Assembly (NCBI GenBank): GCA_014382805.1
Contig: JACNIZ010000233.1
Coordinates: forward strand, 1 to 34,177
Direction of reading: 5' to 3'
Origin: Planctomycetota bacterium
Lineage (GTDB): Bacteria > Planctomycetota > UBA1135
DNA length: 34,177 nucleotides
Below, piece after piece: positions 7,225 to 16,147 of this stretch (the stretch's first letter is position 1; every line of letters starts with the position of its first letter). The notes under the pieces are model-generated. The model ran no database searches. It saw only the letters and a list, made by a program, of their open reading frames with translations, and had not been told where the DNA came from. The translations under genes and the position numbers were made by a program.

Positions 7225-8430
7225 TCAAATTAATTCGCCGACTTCGATTGTTTGGAGGTCAGCGATGGATTCCGATCCGTCGAGTGAAAAACGTAGTACC
7301 GAATTGCGGTGTTCCTTCGGGAAATTAATCGCGGTCAGGATAGGCGATTCGGTGTGGCCGTGCGCACTGCACGCGGAGCCAGATCCACAGCTAATGCCTT
7401 TGGTTTCCAGCATATGCAGCAGAGTTTCGGCGCGGGTGCCGGGGATGGCAACGCTCAGGATGGAACCCATTACAAATTCCGGATCCGTCGGGCCGGCGAC
7501 GATTAGGTCGGGCACGGCTAGGCGCAGGTGGTTGAGCAATTCGGCGTGACGCTTTAGGTAGCGATCGGGGTCTTCCACCAATCTTTGACGACGGACCTCG
7601 GCCGCTGCGGCGAAGGCTGCGGCGCCCATGACGTTTTCGGTTCCGCTGCGCAGGCCGTATTCATGGCCGCCACCTAAAAACATGGGCACGGGAGCGGGGG
7701 TGCCGTCCTTCAGGAACAGCGCGGCGCAACCCCGGATTCCGCCCATCTTGTGCGCGGCTACAGAAATGGTGTCGGCGCCTAAAGAGTAGAGCGACTCGGG
7801 ACGTTTGCCGGCGGCTTGCACGGCGTCGCAATGGAAGCTGGCATGCGGTGCTTTTTGGCGGGTGAGCGCAACTAGGTCGGCGATTGGACTTAGCGATCCG
7901 AGTTCGTTGTTGGCCCAGTGCACGATGACTAGTGCTACATCCTCAGCCAGCATGGGCGCGAGGGCGTCGGGTTGGATGACTCCTTGAGTGTCCGCTGGGA
8001 TTAACTCAACATCGAAGCCTTGTTTCCGCAGGCTGAGTGCGGAATCCATCGACGACGGGTGCTCGATTGCACCGACCAATACTCGTGGATTGCCCGACGC
8101 ATTGGATTTAGCGGCGGCCAGAAGTTTGGCGTTGGTCCGCACACGCTCTGCCATGCCAAGTATGCCTAGATGGTTGCCCTCCGTCCCGGTCCCCGTCCAA
8201 ATCAACCGGTAATTCCGAGCACCCAACGCCTTGCTCAACTTCTTCCTTGACTGATCCAACGACCGCGCCGCCAACGCACCTAAACCATGCAACGATCCAG
8301 GGTTAGCGTAGGCAGTCTTAGACGCTTTTATAAACGCTTCCATCGCCTCGGGCAGCGGTGGAGCCGTCGCGGCGTGATCCAAATACAACGGCGTGGCCAG
8401 GGGGGCCGGGGTGGGGTCGTTAGCAGGCAT
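7225..8430 (-). CDS. Cysteine desulfurase (NifS/IscS-like, class V aminotransferase)
   Basis: This PLP enzyme moves sulfur from L-cysteine to a persulfide cysteine for Fe-S cluster or thio-cofactor synthesis. It has 401 residues. The N-terminal YLDHAATAP is typical of the family. D202 in DAVQAAGK should contact the PLP ring nitrogen, and K228 in AAHKMGG is the Schiff-base lysine. R261 in RSGTEN is the substrate carboxylate Arg, and C354 in GSACSA is the persulfide cysteine. The sequence after the lysine (KMGGIRG) is shorter than the HKxxGPKG of IscS/NifS. No IscU, SufE or other Fe-S assembly gene is adjacent, so the partner is unknown. Its 5' end faces the aminopeptidase gene across 87 bp. 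Confidence 0.93.
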   Translation of the reverse strand: MPANDPTPAPLATPLYLDHAATAPPLPEAMEAFIKASKTAYANPGSLHGLGALAARSLDQSRKKLSKALGARNYRLIWTGTGTEGNHLGILGMAERVRTNAKLLAAAKSNASGNPRVLVGAIEHPSSMDSALSLRKQGFDVELIPADTQGVIQPDALAPMLAEDVALVIVHWANNELGSLSPIADLVALTRQKAPHASFHCDAVQAAGKRPESLYSLGADTISVAAHKMGGIRGCAALFLKDGTPAPVPMFLGGGHEYGLRSGTENVMGAAAFAAAAEVRRQRLVEDPDRYLKRHAELLNHLRLAVPDLIVAGPTDPEFVMGSILSVAIPGTRAETLLHMLETKGISCGSGSACSAHGHTESPILTAINFPKEHRNSVLRFSLDGSESIADLQTIEVGELI

Positions 8431-8503
8431 GGCGCGGTGAGGTCGTAAGGTCGGCGAACCGGCGGGAATTGTCTCAGTTCCTCACGAATCCGCCAATGCG
8501 CCG

Positions 8504-8509
8504 TAGAAT
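8504..8509 (+). promoter_or_regulatory. -10-like TAGAAT, predicted leaderless start of aminopeptidase gene
   Basis: TAGAAT ends 8 nt before the ATG at 8518, the spacing expected between a -10 box and a transcription start. No Shine-Dalgarno sits before the ATG. The same arrangement recurs before other genes in the window. The -35 region is not recognisable. Confidence 0.45.
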
Positions 8510-8517
8510 TCGCAGAG

Positions 8518-9978
8518 ATGATTTTCCCCCGCCTACAAATTGTGGCTCTCGGTATGGCCATTTGTGCAGTAACTGCCCCGGTGGCGTCGGCTGCTGCGAC
8601 CATCATGAACCCCGCGACCGCAGCGGCGTCGGCGTTGATTCCGGCCGCCCAACAACAGGCCGAAGACGGACGCGGGCAGTCGCTGTTCACCAAAGAATGG
8701 CACGCCGAACGACGTCAAGCTTTGATGGAAACCTTTCTGGCCAAAGCCACCGACAAGGACGCGGTGATCGTGCTGCGCGGCGCCGGAACCCAGAACGACT
8801 ATCGCGAATTCCGCCAGGACAACAACTTTTGGTATTTCACCGGCATCACCACGCCCAACGCGGTTTACGTCTGCATCCCAAAGACCGGCAAGGAGTATTT
8901 GCTGGTGCCCAAAGTCGGCCAGATGGAAGAACGCTGGAACGGCGATCGCATTGACTCGCGCGAAGCCAAAGAAATAACCGGGATCGAAACCTGCACCAGC
9001 ATCAGCAAACGCGGCGGCGGTCCGTGGAGCAATTTGGAAGCGTTGCTGGATAAACTGGCAGTGGATTACCAGACCTTTTACGTGCAGAAACAACCGGCCG
9101 AAAACTGGATGATGAGCCGCGACAACTTGGCGGGGGCCAAAAACGCGGTGCTGAAGGATCCGTTCGACACACGGCGGACTCGGGGCGGCCAATTCGCGGC
9201 GATGCTGGAGGAAAAGATGGGTGTCAAAACTCAAGACATCACGCTGATGATCGACAACATGCGCCTGAAGAAGACCGCGCCCGAGCTGGAAGCAATGCGT
9301 CGCGCTTGTAGCACTAGCGGAAAAGGACACGTCGCAGCGATGAAATCGGCCAAAGTCGGTGAATATGAATGGCAGCTCGCCGCGCGCATGACCGGCGCAT
9401 TTTTGAACGCTGGCGGCATGGGTGCGGCTTATATGGCCATCGTCGGCTCCGGCCCGAATGCGTGCATTTTGCACTACACCGAAAACACGCGCAGTTTGCA
9501 GCCTACCGACGTGGTGATGATCGATTACGGCGCCGAGTACAACCACTACGTAGCCGATATTTCGCGCACCTGGCCAGTGGCCGCCAAATTCACCGCCCGC
9601 GAACGCGAGGTTTATGAAGCGGTTTATGCCGCCCAGGAAGCTGCGTTCAAAGCATGCAAGCCAGGCGCGACGCTGAACCTGGTTGACCGCGCCGCGCAAG
9701 CCGAAATGTCCAAGCGTGGGTTTGGCCGCATGTGGCACGGCACCTCACATTGGCTCGGCATGGCCACCCACGACGTCGGCGCTTACAACAAAAAGTTCGA
9801 GCCGGGCATGGTGTTCACCGTGGAGCCGGGCATGTACCTACCTGAAGAAGGCTTCGGCGTGCGCATCGAAGATGTCGTCGCCATCACTGCCGACGGCTAC
9901 GAAATCTTGTCCTCCACTATCCCACGCCACATCGACGAAATCGAGGCGCTGCGAGCGTCGGCAGTGGAACTGAACTAG
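8518..9978 (+). CDS. pepP: Secreted Xaa-Pro aminopeptidase (M24B, aminopeptidase P)
   Basis: This dinuclear metallopeptidase removes N-terminal residues that precede proline. It has 486 residues, with a Sec-like signal (residues about 5-26, ending VASA) and an Ala-rich spacer. The creatinase N-domain follows (about 50-210), then the pita-bread catalytic domain (about 240-475). Metal ligands are all present: D336 and D347 in [20 protein letters not shown]411 in GTSHWLG, E436 in VEPGMY and E451 in VRIED. The H of ILHY (about 319) matches the extra active-site His. Cytosolic PepP usually lacks a signal peptide, so the exported form suggests periplasmic peptide scavenging. An overlapping 401-aa minus-strand ORF is a shadow caused by strong codon bias. 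Confidence 0.93.
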   Translation: MIFPRLQIVALGMAICAVTAPVASAAATIMNPATAAASALIPAAQQQAEDGRGQSLFTKEWHAERRQALMETFLAKATDKDAVIVLRGAGTQNDYREFRQDNNFWYFTGITTPNAVYVCIPKTGKEYLLVPKVGQMEERWNGDRIDSREAKEITGIETCTSISKRGGGPWSNLEALLDKLAVDYQTFYVQKQPAENWMMSRDNLAGAKNAVLKDPFDTRRTRGGQFAAMLEEKMGVKTQDITLMIDNMRLKKTAPELEAMRRACSTSGKGHVAAMKSAKVGEYEWQLAARMTGAFLNAGGMGAAYMAIVGSGPNACILHYTENTRSLQPTDVVMIDYGAEYNHYVADISRTWPVAAKFTAREREVYEAVYAAQEAAFKACKPGATLNLVDRAAQAEMSKRGFGRMWHGTSHWLGMATHDVGAYNKKFEPGMVFTVEPGMYLPEEGFGVRIEDVVAITADGYEILSSTIPRHIDEIEALRASAVELN

Positions 9979-10012
9979 GCCAGCCCGCCGCGGAGGGGGT
10001 ATCCTTTGAGCC

Positions 10013-12298
10013 ATGAAGGAGCAAATCCCCTCTGCAGCGCCGCCGCGTTGGAATTGGTTGATCGCAGGGCTGTTGGTCCTGCTCGCCTTCGGAAGTTACA
10101 GCACGGTATTGGCTAAGGGCGGCTGGATTTGGGATGACGACGATTATGTAATCAACAACCGCACGGTTCGCGAAGAGGGCGGCTTAAAAAGTATCTGGAC
10201 CGATTCATCGGCCAACCCGCAATTTTATCCGATGGTATACACCACCTTTCGGTGGGAGTATCAATCCAATCCGCCGGCCGCACAGCCAGCTCCGGTACCT
10301 GGCGATCCGATCCAAACTCGCAAACCGGTTCCGCCTGATCCGACCCGATTCCACTTCAACAACATCCTGATTTTTGCGATCACGGTGCTGCTGTTTTGGC
10401 GCGTGCTGCAAAAACTACGCATACCCGGAGGGCTCGTTGCAGTCACCTTGTTTGCCGCCCACCCGATCAATGTGGAGTCGGTGGCGTGGATCACCGAACG
10501 CAAAAACATGCTGTCCGGCATGTTTGCGATGGCCGCCGTGTTGATGTATTTGCGCTACGCCCGCATCGGCGACGCCGACGATGACGGCAAGCCAAGAACT
10601 GAAAAACCAGAAATCGGCTTAGGTGAAAATTATTGGGCCAAGCTCGGTTGGGGCAGCTTCGGATTGAGTTTATTGTTTTGGTTCGCCGGCTTGTTCTCCA
10701 AGACAGTGATTGCCTTTGTGCCGCCGGCCTTGTTTCTCATTCTTTGGTGGAAACGGCCGCGCGAATTGTGGCGTTTGAGTTTAGGTTTGCTGCCGTTTTT
10801 GGCGGCTGGCATCTATTTCGGTTTGCAGACGGCCCGGATTGAACGCGAACAGGTCGGCGCGTCGGAGTCATTTTTCGATTTGACTCAGCTGGATAAGTTT
10901 GTGTTGGCTGGCCGGGTCGTGTGGACTTATTTGCTGCACATCATCGCCCCGTTTCAGCAGATGTTCTTCTACCCCAAGTGGGAGGTTGATTCCGGCTCCT
11001 TGATCCAATGGTTGATTTTTGCAGCGGCCATCGCCTTGCCGTTAGCACTGTTGTGGAAGGCCAAAAAACTCGGTCGCGGTCCACTGGTCGCGGTGTTGAT
11101 TTTCGGTGGCGCTTTGGTCCCGGTGATGGGTTTCATTCCCGTCTACCCGATGCGGTTTTCATGGGTTGCCGACCACTTTCAATATCACGCCAACTTCGCG
11201 ATTTTTGCATTGATTGGAGCGCTGTTGATCAAGCTTCCAATCCCGCAAAAAATCGGCAGAGGTGTGTTGGGCGTGGTGTTGGGGCTCCTAGTTTGGAAAA
11301 CCAATGCACAAGGCTTGATGTACCAAAACGTGGAAACTTTGTGGCGCACTACGATCGACGTCAACCCCACCAGTTGGATGGCGCACGAAAACCTTGGGGT
11401 TGAATTAAAGAGTCAAGGCAAGGTCGACGAAGCGCTGGAAGTCATGCATCGCGGTTTGGAAATACACCGCGATCCGCACCTCCTGCAAAGCGTTGCCAAT
11501 GCCCATTTGGAACTGTTTGTGACCAAGCGAAATCCAACTGATTTGGATATGGCACAGGCATATATTGAAGAAGCATTGGAGACGTGGCCAAAGCGCATTG
11601 ACTTCAATATGGTTTACGGAACCGTGCTGTATTTCCGCGGGCCGTCTATGGCCCAGCAGGCGATTGAGCGCTTTGAAATTGCGTTGCAAGCAATCATTGC
11701 CGACGATTACCAAAAAGCTTTTCTTAATGAAAAACTGCAAAGTCAGATCATCGCCATGATGGTAGAAAAGTGGTTGTCGGCTTCAGTCAATGAGGGCAAT
11801 CGCTTGACCTTTCAGGAAGATTACGCCCAAGCGTTGGTGCACTATTCCAAGTCTTATCAAAGCTTCGATGGTAATCAGCCCCAGCGCTGGCGCGATTTGT
11901 ATCGCTGGGGCCAGAACAGTCCTTTCCTTAGCTTAGAATTGCGCCGCATTTGGACCTTAGCCGCATGCGCCGACGCCAAGGTTCGCGATCCGCAAACTGC
12001 GTTGGATCAAGTAAAAGAGTTGTGGCAAATTACGCCTGCACATTTGCAAGCTGGCGGCGTGCCGCAAACCGAGCAATCAAAATTACAAGTTGCGATCCAA
12101 GATACTATGGCGGCATGTTTTGCTAATAGCGGACAATATATCCAAGCCATCGATATTGCCGAAAAAGCCATTCAGCAAGCGGTGGCGCAGAAAGCTCCGC
12201 CGGCTTACGTATCCCAACTTCGCGATCGAGTGGCGATGTACCGCAAGAAACAGCCGTTTTACTACCAGAAGATGATTCCGGTTCCGCAAGGCCTGTAG
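10013..12298 (+). CDS. TMTC-like multispanning membrane protein with TPR repeats
   Basis: This 761-residue protein has a C-terminal TPR region and resembles TMTC-type (DUF1736) membrane proteins, which in animals are protein O-mannosyltransferases. The first TM helix (about 14-34) is followed by an acidic loop GGWIWDDDDYVINN (Asp 41-44), matching the conserved DD loop of the GT-C fold. A later segment, HPINVESVAWITERKNMLSG, is a hallmark of the bacterial relatives. A GRVVWTYLLHIIAPFQQMFF stretch near 300 fits the DUF1736 region. About nine or ten TM helices are visible up to residue 440. The rest is soluble helical repeats, with canonical TPRs near 455-490. A glycosyl transfer role is inferred from family, not shown. 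A TATCCT box lies 7 nt before the ATG. Confidence 0.82.
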   Translation: MKEQIPSAAPPRWNWLIAGLLVLLAFGSYSTVLAKGGWIWDDDDYVINNRTVREEGGLKSIWTDSSANPQFYPMVYTTFRWEYQSNPPAAQPAPVPGDPIQTRKPVPPDPTRFHFNNILIFAITVLLFWRVLQKLRIPGGLVAVTLFAAHPINVESVAWITERKNMLSGMFAMAAVLMYLRYARIGDADDDGKPRTEKPEIGLGENYWAKLGWGSFGLSLLFWFAGLFSKTVIAFVPPALFLILWWKRPRELWRLSLGLLPFLAAGIYFGLQTARIEREQVGASESFFDLTQLDKFVLAGRVVWTYLLHIIAPFQQMFFYPKWEVDSGSLIQWLIFAAAIALPLALLWKAKKLGRGPLVAVLIFGGALVPVMGFIPVYPMRFSWVADHFQYHANFAIFALIGALLIKLPIPQKIGRGVLGVVLGLLVWKTNAQGLMYQNVETLWRTTIDVNPTSWMAHENLGVELKSQGKVDEALEVMHRGLEIHRDPHLLQSVANAHLELFVTKRNPTDLDMAQAYIEEALETWPKRIDFNMVYGTVLYFRGPSMAQQAIERFEIALQAIIADDYQKAFLNEKLQSQIIAMMVEKWLSASVNEGNRLTFQEDYAQALVHYSKSYQSFDGNQPQRWRDLYRWGQNSPFLSLELRRIWTLAACADAKVRDPQTALDQVKELWQITPAHLQAGGVPQTEQSKLQVAIQDTMAACFANSGQYIQAIDIAEKAIQQAVAQKAPPAYVSQLRDRVAMYRKKQPFYYQKMIPVPQGL

Positions 12299-12330
12299 CT
12301 AGGCGTCGGGACTTGGAAGCGTTGCTGCGG

Positions 12331-14619
12331 CTAGCTTTCTATGCGTTCGCGCAACTGCGTCCAGCGCTGGCTTTCTTCGGCGTTGCTTACCGCGCGGCGG
12401 AAGGCTTGCGGTTCGGTAACGACGGTGACGAGTTGGCGTCCGCGGGTGACTGCGGTATAGAGCAAATTGCGGCGCAGCATCATGTAATGCGAACTCGCCA
12501 GGGCGATCACCACAGCCGGTGCTTCCGAGCCTTGCGAACGATGCACAGTTACGCAATATGCCGGAATCAAATCTTTCATTTCTTCACGTCCATAACTGTG
12601 GGCAATTCCTTCGATTTCAATAAATAATTCATCATTTGAAATATGCGTGACGACGCCAGTATCACCGTTGAAAACTTCGCGTTCATAATCATTTTGCACC
12701 ACCATCGCGCGGTCGCCGGTGCGCAAACCGCGTGACCATTCGGCGCCGACGCCGTCGGGATTGAGGCGTTGTGCCAAACGTTGATTCAACGCGTCGACGC
12801 CTAGTGGACCGCGATACATCGGCGACAAAACGAGGATGTCTTTGAGTGGGTCCAAGCCGTACTTTTCTGGTATGCGTTCGCACACTACACGTTCCACCAA
12901 GTCAGCGGCGGCGTCGGCGTTGTCGGGGAAGGTGACGAAAAAATCTCCGGCCGGAGAAGTTGCAGTGGTCGGGGATTCACCATGCAAAATGCTGTGCGCC
13001 GCTTCCACAATCCCTGAGCCCCGCCCTTGACGGTGCACCAACTGCAACCGCGTTTGGGCCACAGTGCGGCAGCGCAACAAATCACGCAAAACCGCGCCCG
13101 CCGATACCGACGGCAATTGATCTGGGTCACCCACCAACAAAACGCGGCAACTGTCGGGCACTGCGCGCAACAACGCGGCGGCTACAAAAACGTCGAGCAT
13201 AGAAACTTCGTCGACGATCAAAAATTCAGCGTCGATGGGATGGTCTTCATCATGTTTCCATGCCGATTGAATGGGATCCCAACCTAACAATCGATGCACC
13301 GTGCCCGCCTGACGGCCAGTGGCTTCGTGCAAACGCTTCGCCGCCCGCCCCGTCGGCGACGCCAACTTGATCGGCCCGACGGCGGCAGCTTCGAGGATGT
13401 CCAGCACCAAACGCAAGGTCGTGGTTTTCCCCGTTCCAGGCCCACCGGTCAACACGCTGAAAGATTCACGCAAAGCCATTTCGACCGCTTGCAGTTGGCT
13501 GGCGTCTGGCTGGTACTGTGCCCGCCGAATAGCTGCCATGACTTGCTCAGGATTGGCAGCAGCGTCGCTGTTTTGAGTATTCAGACGCCGAACGTTGGCG
13601 GCAAATTGAGCTTCCGCCGCGTCGGCTAGCGGATGGGCGTACCAGCGCTGGCTGCCGGAATCGGTGGGTGAAACTTCCGCCTGGGCAGACAAGAACGACG
13701 GACCATCGATACAAACAATGCCCTTGCGTTGAATAAGCTCGACCAGCGCAGCAGTGGCGTTTTTTTCACTCAATCCCAAGGTACTGAGCTGTTGATCAAT
13801 CGCCGCCTCGGGCAGACAAGTGTGCCCCTCGCGCATGCCTTGGCTGAGTAAATGCAGCACCACGCCCTTGCCGCGCACCACCGAATCTTTGGGAATTCCA
13901 AGCTGATGCGCCATGCGTTCGGCGGTCTCAAAACCAATGCCGCGCAACTCACCGATCAACGCATAGGGATCCGCCTTGACGCGCTCAATCGCCGCCGCAT
14001 CCCAACGCTCGTAAAGCTTATTGGCTTGTGAACCGTTCAAACCCAGGCCACGCAGCTCAGCCATTACCCGGTGCCGCGCCCGCCCGACTGCGAAGGCGTC
14101 GGCCAGTATTTTTGCTCGTACCGGGCCGATGCCATCCACCTGCTGCAATTTGGCGGGGCCGGCATCCATCGCCTCGAGCGCGTCGTCGCCGAAATGATCG
14201 ACTAGGCGGCGCGCCATGTCCGGACCGATTCCCGGAAAAGAATCGCTGGCCAAATATTTTTGCAGGCCAATAGCAGTATTCGGGGTGGTTTGCTCCGACC
14301 AACTAGCCTGAAACTGGCGACCGAAGCGTGGATGGTGCTTCCAATGGCCGTGCAACTTCAAAAAATCGCCCTCGTGCACCTCGCCGATGTCGCCCGCCGC
14401 GGTGGTGGTGTCGGGAAGTCCAGTGCTCAGCGGCTCCTCGGGCGGCGCGGTGCCGTCGGAAACTTCCAGCACCACGACGGCAAAACCGCTGTCGGCGGCG
14501 CGAAAAACAATAGAGAGTACTTGTCCGCTGACGGTTTGATGTTCACCGCCACCGCCGTCTTCTCCATTCGGGAAAGACGATCGTCGGCTCTGGACGGGTG
14601 GCAGATTCTCCACTATCAT
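12331..14619 (-). CDS. recD2: RecD2-type ATP-dependent DNA helicase
   Basis: This superfamily 1B 5'-3' DNA helicase of the RecD2 (RecD/TraA) type acts in repair and recombination without RecBC. It has 762 residues from the chosen start. An N-terminal OB-like region (about 29-110) and tandem helix-hairpin-helix segments (SFPGIGPDMARRLVDHFG near 127, VDGIGPVRAKIL near 161) are diagnostic of RecD2. Helicase motifs follow: Walker A TGGPGTGKTT (391-400), Walker B FLIVDEVSML, motif III GDPDQLPSV, motif V VTVHRSQGSE and motif VI YTAVTRGR. The ORF track extends to 14853, but that extension lies antisense over rpsU, so ATG 14619 is preferred. The gene converges on the TMTC-like gene and diverges from rpsU. 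Confidence 0.93.
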   Translation of the reverse strand: MIVENLPPVQSRRSSFPNGEDGGGGEHQTVSGQVLSIVFRAADSGFAVVVLEVSDGTAPPEEPLSTGLPDTTTAAGDIGEVHEGDFLKLHGHWKHHPRFGRQFQASWSEQTTPNTAIGLQKYLASDSFPGIGPDMARRLVDHFGDDALEAMDAGPAKLQQVDGIGPVRAKILADAFAVGRARHRVMAELRGLGLNGSQANKLYERWDAAAIERVKADPYALIGELRGIGFETAERMAHQLGIPKDSVVRGKGVVLHLLSQGMREGHTCLPEAAIDQQLSTLGLSEKNATAALVELIQRKGIVCIDGPSFLSAQAEVSPTDSGSQRWYAHPLADAAEAQFAANVRRLNTQNSDAAANPEQVMAAIRRAQYQPDASQLQAVEMALRESFSVLTGGPGTGKTTTLRLVLDILEAAAVGPIKLASPTGRAAKRLHEATGRQAGTVHRLLGWDPIQSAWKHDEDHPIDAEFLIVDEVSMLDVFVAAALLRAVPDSCRVLLVGDPDQLPSVSAGAVLRDLLRCRTVAQTRLQLVHRQGRGSGIVEAAHSILHGESPTTATSPAGDFFVTFPDNADAAADLVERVVCERIPEKYGLDPLKDILVLSPMYRGPLGVDALNQRLAQRLNPDGVGAEWSRGLRTGDRAMVVQNDYEREVFNGDTGVVTHISNDELFIEIEGIAHSYGREEMKDLIPAYCVTVHRSQGSEAPAVVIALASSHYMMLRRNLLYTAVTRGRQLVTVVTEPQAFRRAVSNAEESQRWTQLRERIES

Positions 14620-14694
14620 GTGTGGCCCATTCGGGCGGCCTGCGCGGTGTTTTTGTCGTGCGGCGCCGGTAATCATAAACAGCCCAGCAATTCC

Positions 14695-14901
14695 TTGATC
14701 AAGGTCCAAGTCCGTTCCAACGAATCCCTCGACGCCGCGCTGCGCCGCTTCAAGCGCCAGTGCAACCAGGCCGGGATTTTTGTCATGATGAAGGAGAAGT
14801 CCTTCTTCACCAAGCCCACCTGGGCTCGCACCGAGGCAAAAGAAGAGCGCCAACGGGTGGTTAAGCGCGCCGAGCGTATTCGTCGCAACTCCCGCTTCTA
14901 A
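14695..14901 (+). CDS. rpsU: 30S ribosomal protein S21
   Basis: S21 is a small basic protein of the 30S platform involved in start-site recognition. The ORF track hides it in the tail of a longer frame (14260-14901). The 68-residue product reads IKVQVRSNESLDAALRRFKR and ends in a basic RRNSRF, matching the family from its first strand onward. The length is normal. The only in-frame start close to the family's N-terminus is TTG at 14695; the nearest in-frame upstream alternative is GTG at 14647, which would add 16 unlikely residues. No clear Shine-Dalgarno precedes it. A hairpin lies downstream, so it is probably a single-gene transcript. Confidence 0.88.
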   Translation: MIKVQVRSNESLDAALRRFKRQCNQAGIFVMMKEKSFFTKPTWARTEAKEERQRVVKRAERIRRNSRF

Positions 14902-14933
14902 ATTTTTGGAGTTCAGAGCTCATTTGAGCTCAC

Positions 14934-14974
14934 TGAAGCTGGCCCCTGTTCTCGCGAGCAGGGGGCCAGCTTCA
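14934..14974 (+). terminator. Strong hairpin after rpsU
   Basis: TGAAGCTGGCCCCTG and CAGGGGGCCAGCTTCA pair over 15 bp with a single bulged base and a 10-nt loop. A smaller perfect inverted repeat, GAGCTCA-TT-TGAGCTC (14916-14931), lies just before it. The stem is strong enough to act as a terminator for rpsU. No long T-run follows, so termination may be imperfect or the hairpin may be a transcript-stabilising element. Confidence 0.6.
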
Positions 14975-15023
14975 CGCATTTCATGCCGCGACCTAGCGCT
15001 AGGCCCCAGCATTACCAACTTTC

Positions 15024-16091
15024 ATGCCGCGCCGACTGAAAAAGAAAAAGCGCCAAGGGCAGCGCGATTTAAGTCAGGAATTCCAGGAATGGACTTTCGA
15101 AGTAGGCGCCGACGAGCACGGCAATCGCCTGGATAAATTTTTACACCAGCGCATCAGTTGGCGCTCGCGCCAGGGGATTCAGAATTTAGTCGCTGAAGAA
15201 GGTGCTGTGCAGGTCGTGCCGGGCAAAGACCCGCAACAGGCGACCATCGGGCTACTGCGCGTGAGTTTGAGATTGCGAACCGGCCAATTTGTCATGGTAC
15301 GGCAGCCCAACCCTAAACCGCCGCCAGACGCCCCGATTGGGCCGGATCCATCGAACTTGGAAGTGGTTTACGAGGACCCGTGGTTGTTGGCGGTGAACAA
15401 ACCGCCGCATATTTCGGTGCATCCGTCGCATGGCCATTTAACCGGGTCGCTGATCCACCTCATTCACGAGCGCCACCGCGCGGTGTGGGGTGAGACCGAA
15501 GATATGCCGACCCTGTGCCATCGACTGGACCGCGAGACCAGCGGGGTGCTGTTGACGGCAAAAACTCAGTTCAGCCGCACTCAAGTCGGCATGCAGTTTG
15601 AGGCAAGGGAAATTAACAAGACTTACCAAGCCTTAGTCGTCGGCGAAATGCAACAGGAGAGTGGCGTGATCGAATTGCCGATCGGGCGCGCGCTGAATTC
15701 CACGGTGCGGCTGCGCATGGGCGTGCGCGAGGACGGCGAGGGCTCGGCCAGTAAAACGGTTTGGCAGGTACTCGACCGCGCGCCGGGTCACACCTTGGTG
15801 AAATTGGAGCCGCATACTGGCCGCACCCACCAACTGCGCGTGCACCTGGAAGCGCTTGGTCATCCCATCGTTGGCGACAAGCTTTACCTAGGCGGCGACG
15901 ACGTTTTTGTGCGTTCGGTAGAGCATGGCCTGACCGATTTGGATCGTGAATTCTTGCAAATGGATCGCCAGGCGCTGCATAACTGGAAGCTGGAAATCAG
16001 TCACCCGGAAAGTGGTGAAGCAACGCTGCTGGAGGCGCCGCTTTATCACGACATCGCCGATTTTCTGGCGGCGCTAAAGGCTGGTTCTTAA
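15024..16091 (+). CDS. RluA-family pseudouridine synthase
   Basis: This enzyme isomerises uridine to pseudouridine in rRNA or tRNA. It has 355 residues. A basic N-terminus is followed by an S4-like RNA-binding segment (about 30-95: HGNRLDKFLHQRI...RSRQGIQNLV) and the catalytic domain. The catalytic Asp is D169 in CHRLDRETSG. PHTGRTHQLRVHLEALGHPI, later in the chain, is the standard motif III. The S4 plus catalytic layout fits RluC/RluD-type enzymes, but the target base cannot be named. It lies between rpsU and addB on the same strand; addB starts 56 bp later from its own apparent promoter. Confidence 0.9.
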   Translation: MPRRLKKKKRQGQRDLSQEFQEWTFEVGADEHGNRLDKFLHQRISWRSRQGIQNLVAEEGAVQVVPGKDPQQATIGLLRVSLRLRTGQFVMVRQPNPKPPPDAPIGPDPSNLEVVYEDPWLLAVNKPPHISVHPSHGHLTGSLIHLIHERHRAVWGETEDMPTLCHRLDRETSGVLLTAKTQFSRTQVGMQFEAREINKTYQALVVGEMQQESGVIELPIGRALNSTVRLRMGVREDGEGSASKTVWQVLDRAPGHTLVKLEPHTGRTHQLRVHLEALGHPIVGDKLYLGGDDVFVRSVEHGLTDLDREFLQMDRQALHNWKLEISHPESGEATLLEAPLYHDIADFLAALKAGS

Positions 16092-16111
16092 ACGAAACAG
16101 CTGGCCATTGC

Positions 16112-16141
16112 TTGAGCCGAAGCCCGGCACCGGCGTATCCT
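16112..16141 (+). promoter_or_regulatory. Promoter of addAB (leaderless)
   Basis: TTGAGC (16112-16117) and TATCCT (16136-16141) are separated by 18 bp, and the GTG start of addB is 6 nt further on. The ORF track used the TTG of this -35 box as a start codon; the GTG at 16148 fits the protein better. The TMTC-like gene carries an identical TATCCT box at the same place. Confidence 0.55.
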
Positions 16142-16147
16142 TGTTGG

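Noticed and set aside
8533-9738. 401-aa minus-strand ORF
   Set aside because: It lies wholly antisense to the aminopeptidase, whose catalytic residues are all intact; the His/Arg/Gly-rich translation is a shadow of codon bias.
14260-14694. N-terminal part of the 213-aa plus-strand ORF
   Set aside because: It is antisense to recD2 and unrelated to S21; only 14695-14901 is the real gene.
14620-14853. N-terminal extension of the RecD2 ORF
   Set aside because: It overlaps rpsU antisense and shows no RecD2-like sequence before residue 79 of the ORF.
16112-16147. TTG start for addB used in the ORF track
   Set aside because: This TTG is part of a good -35 box, and the GTG at 16148 starts directly at the family-like N-terminus.
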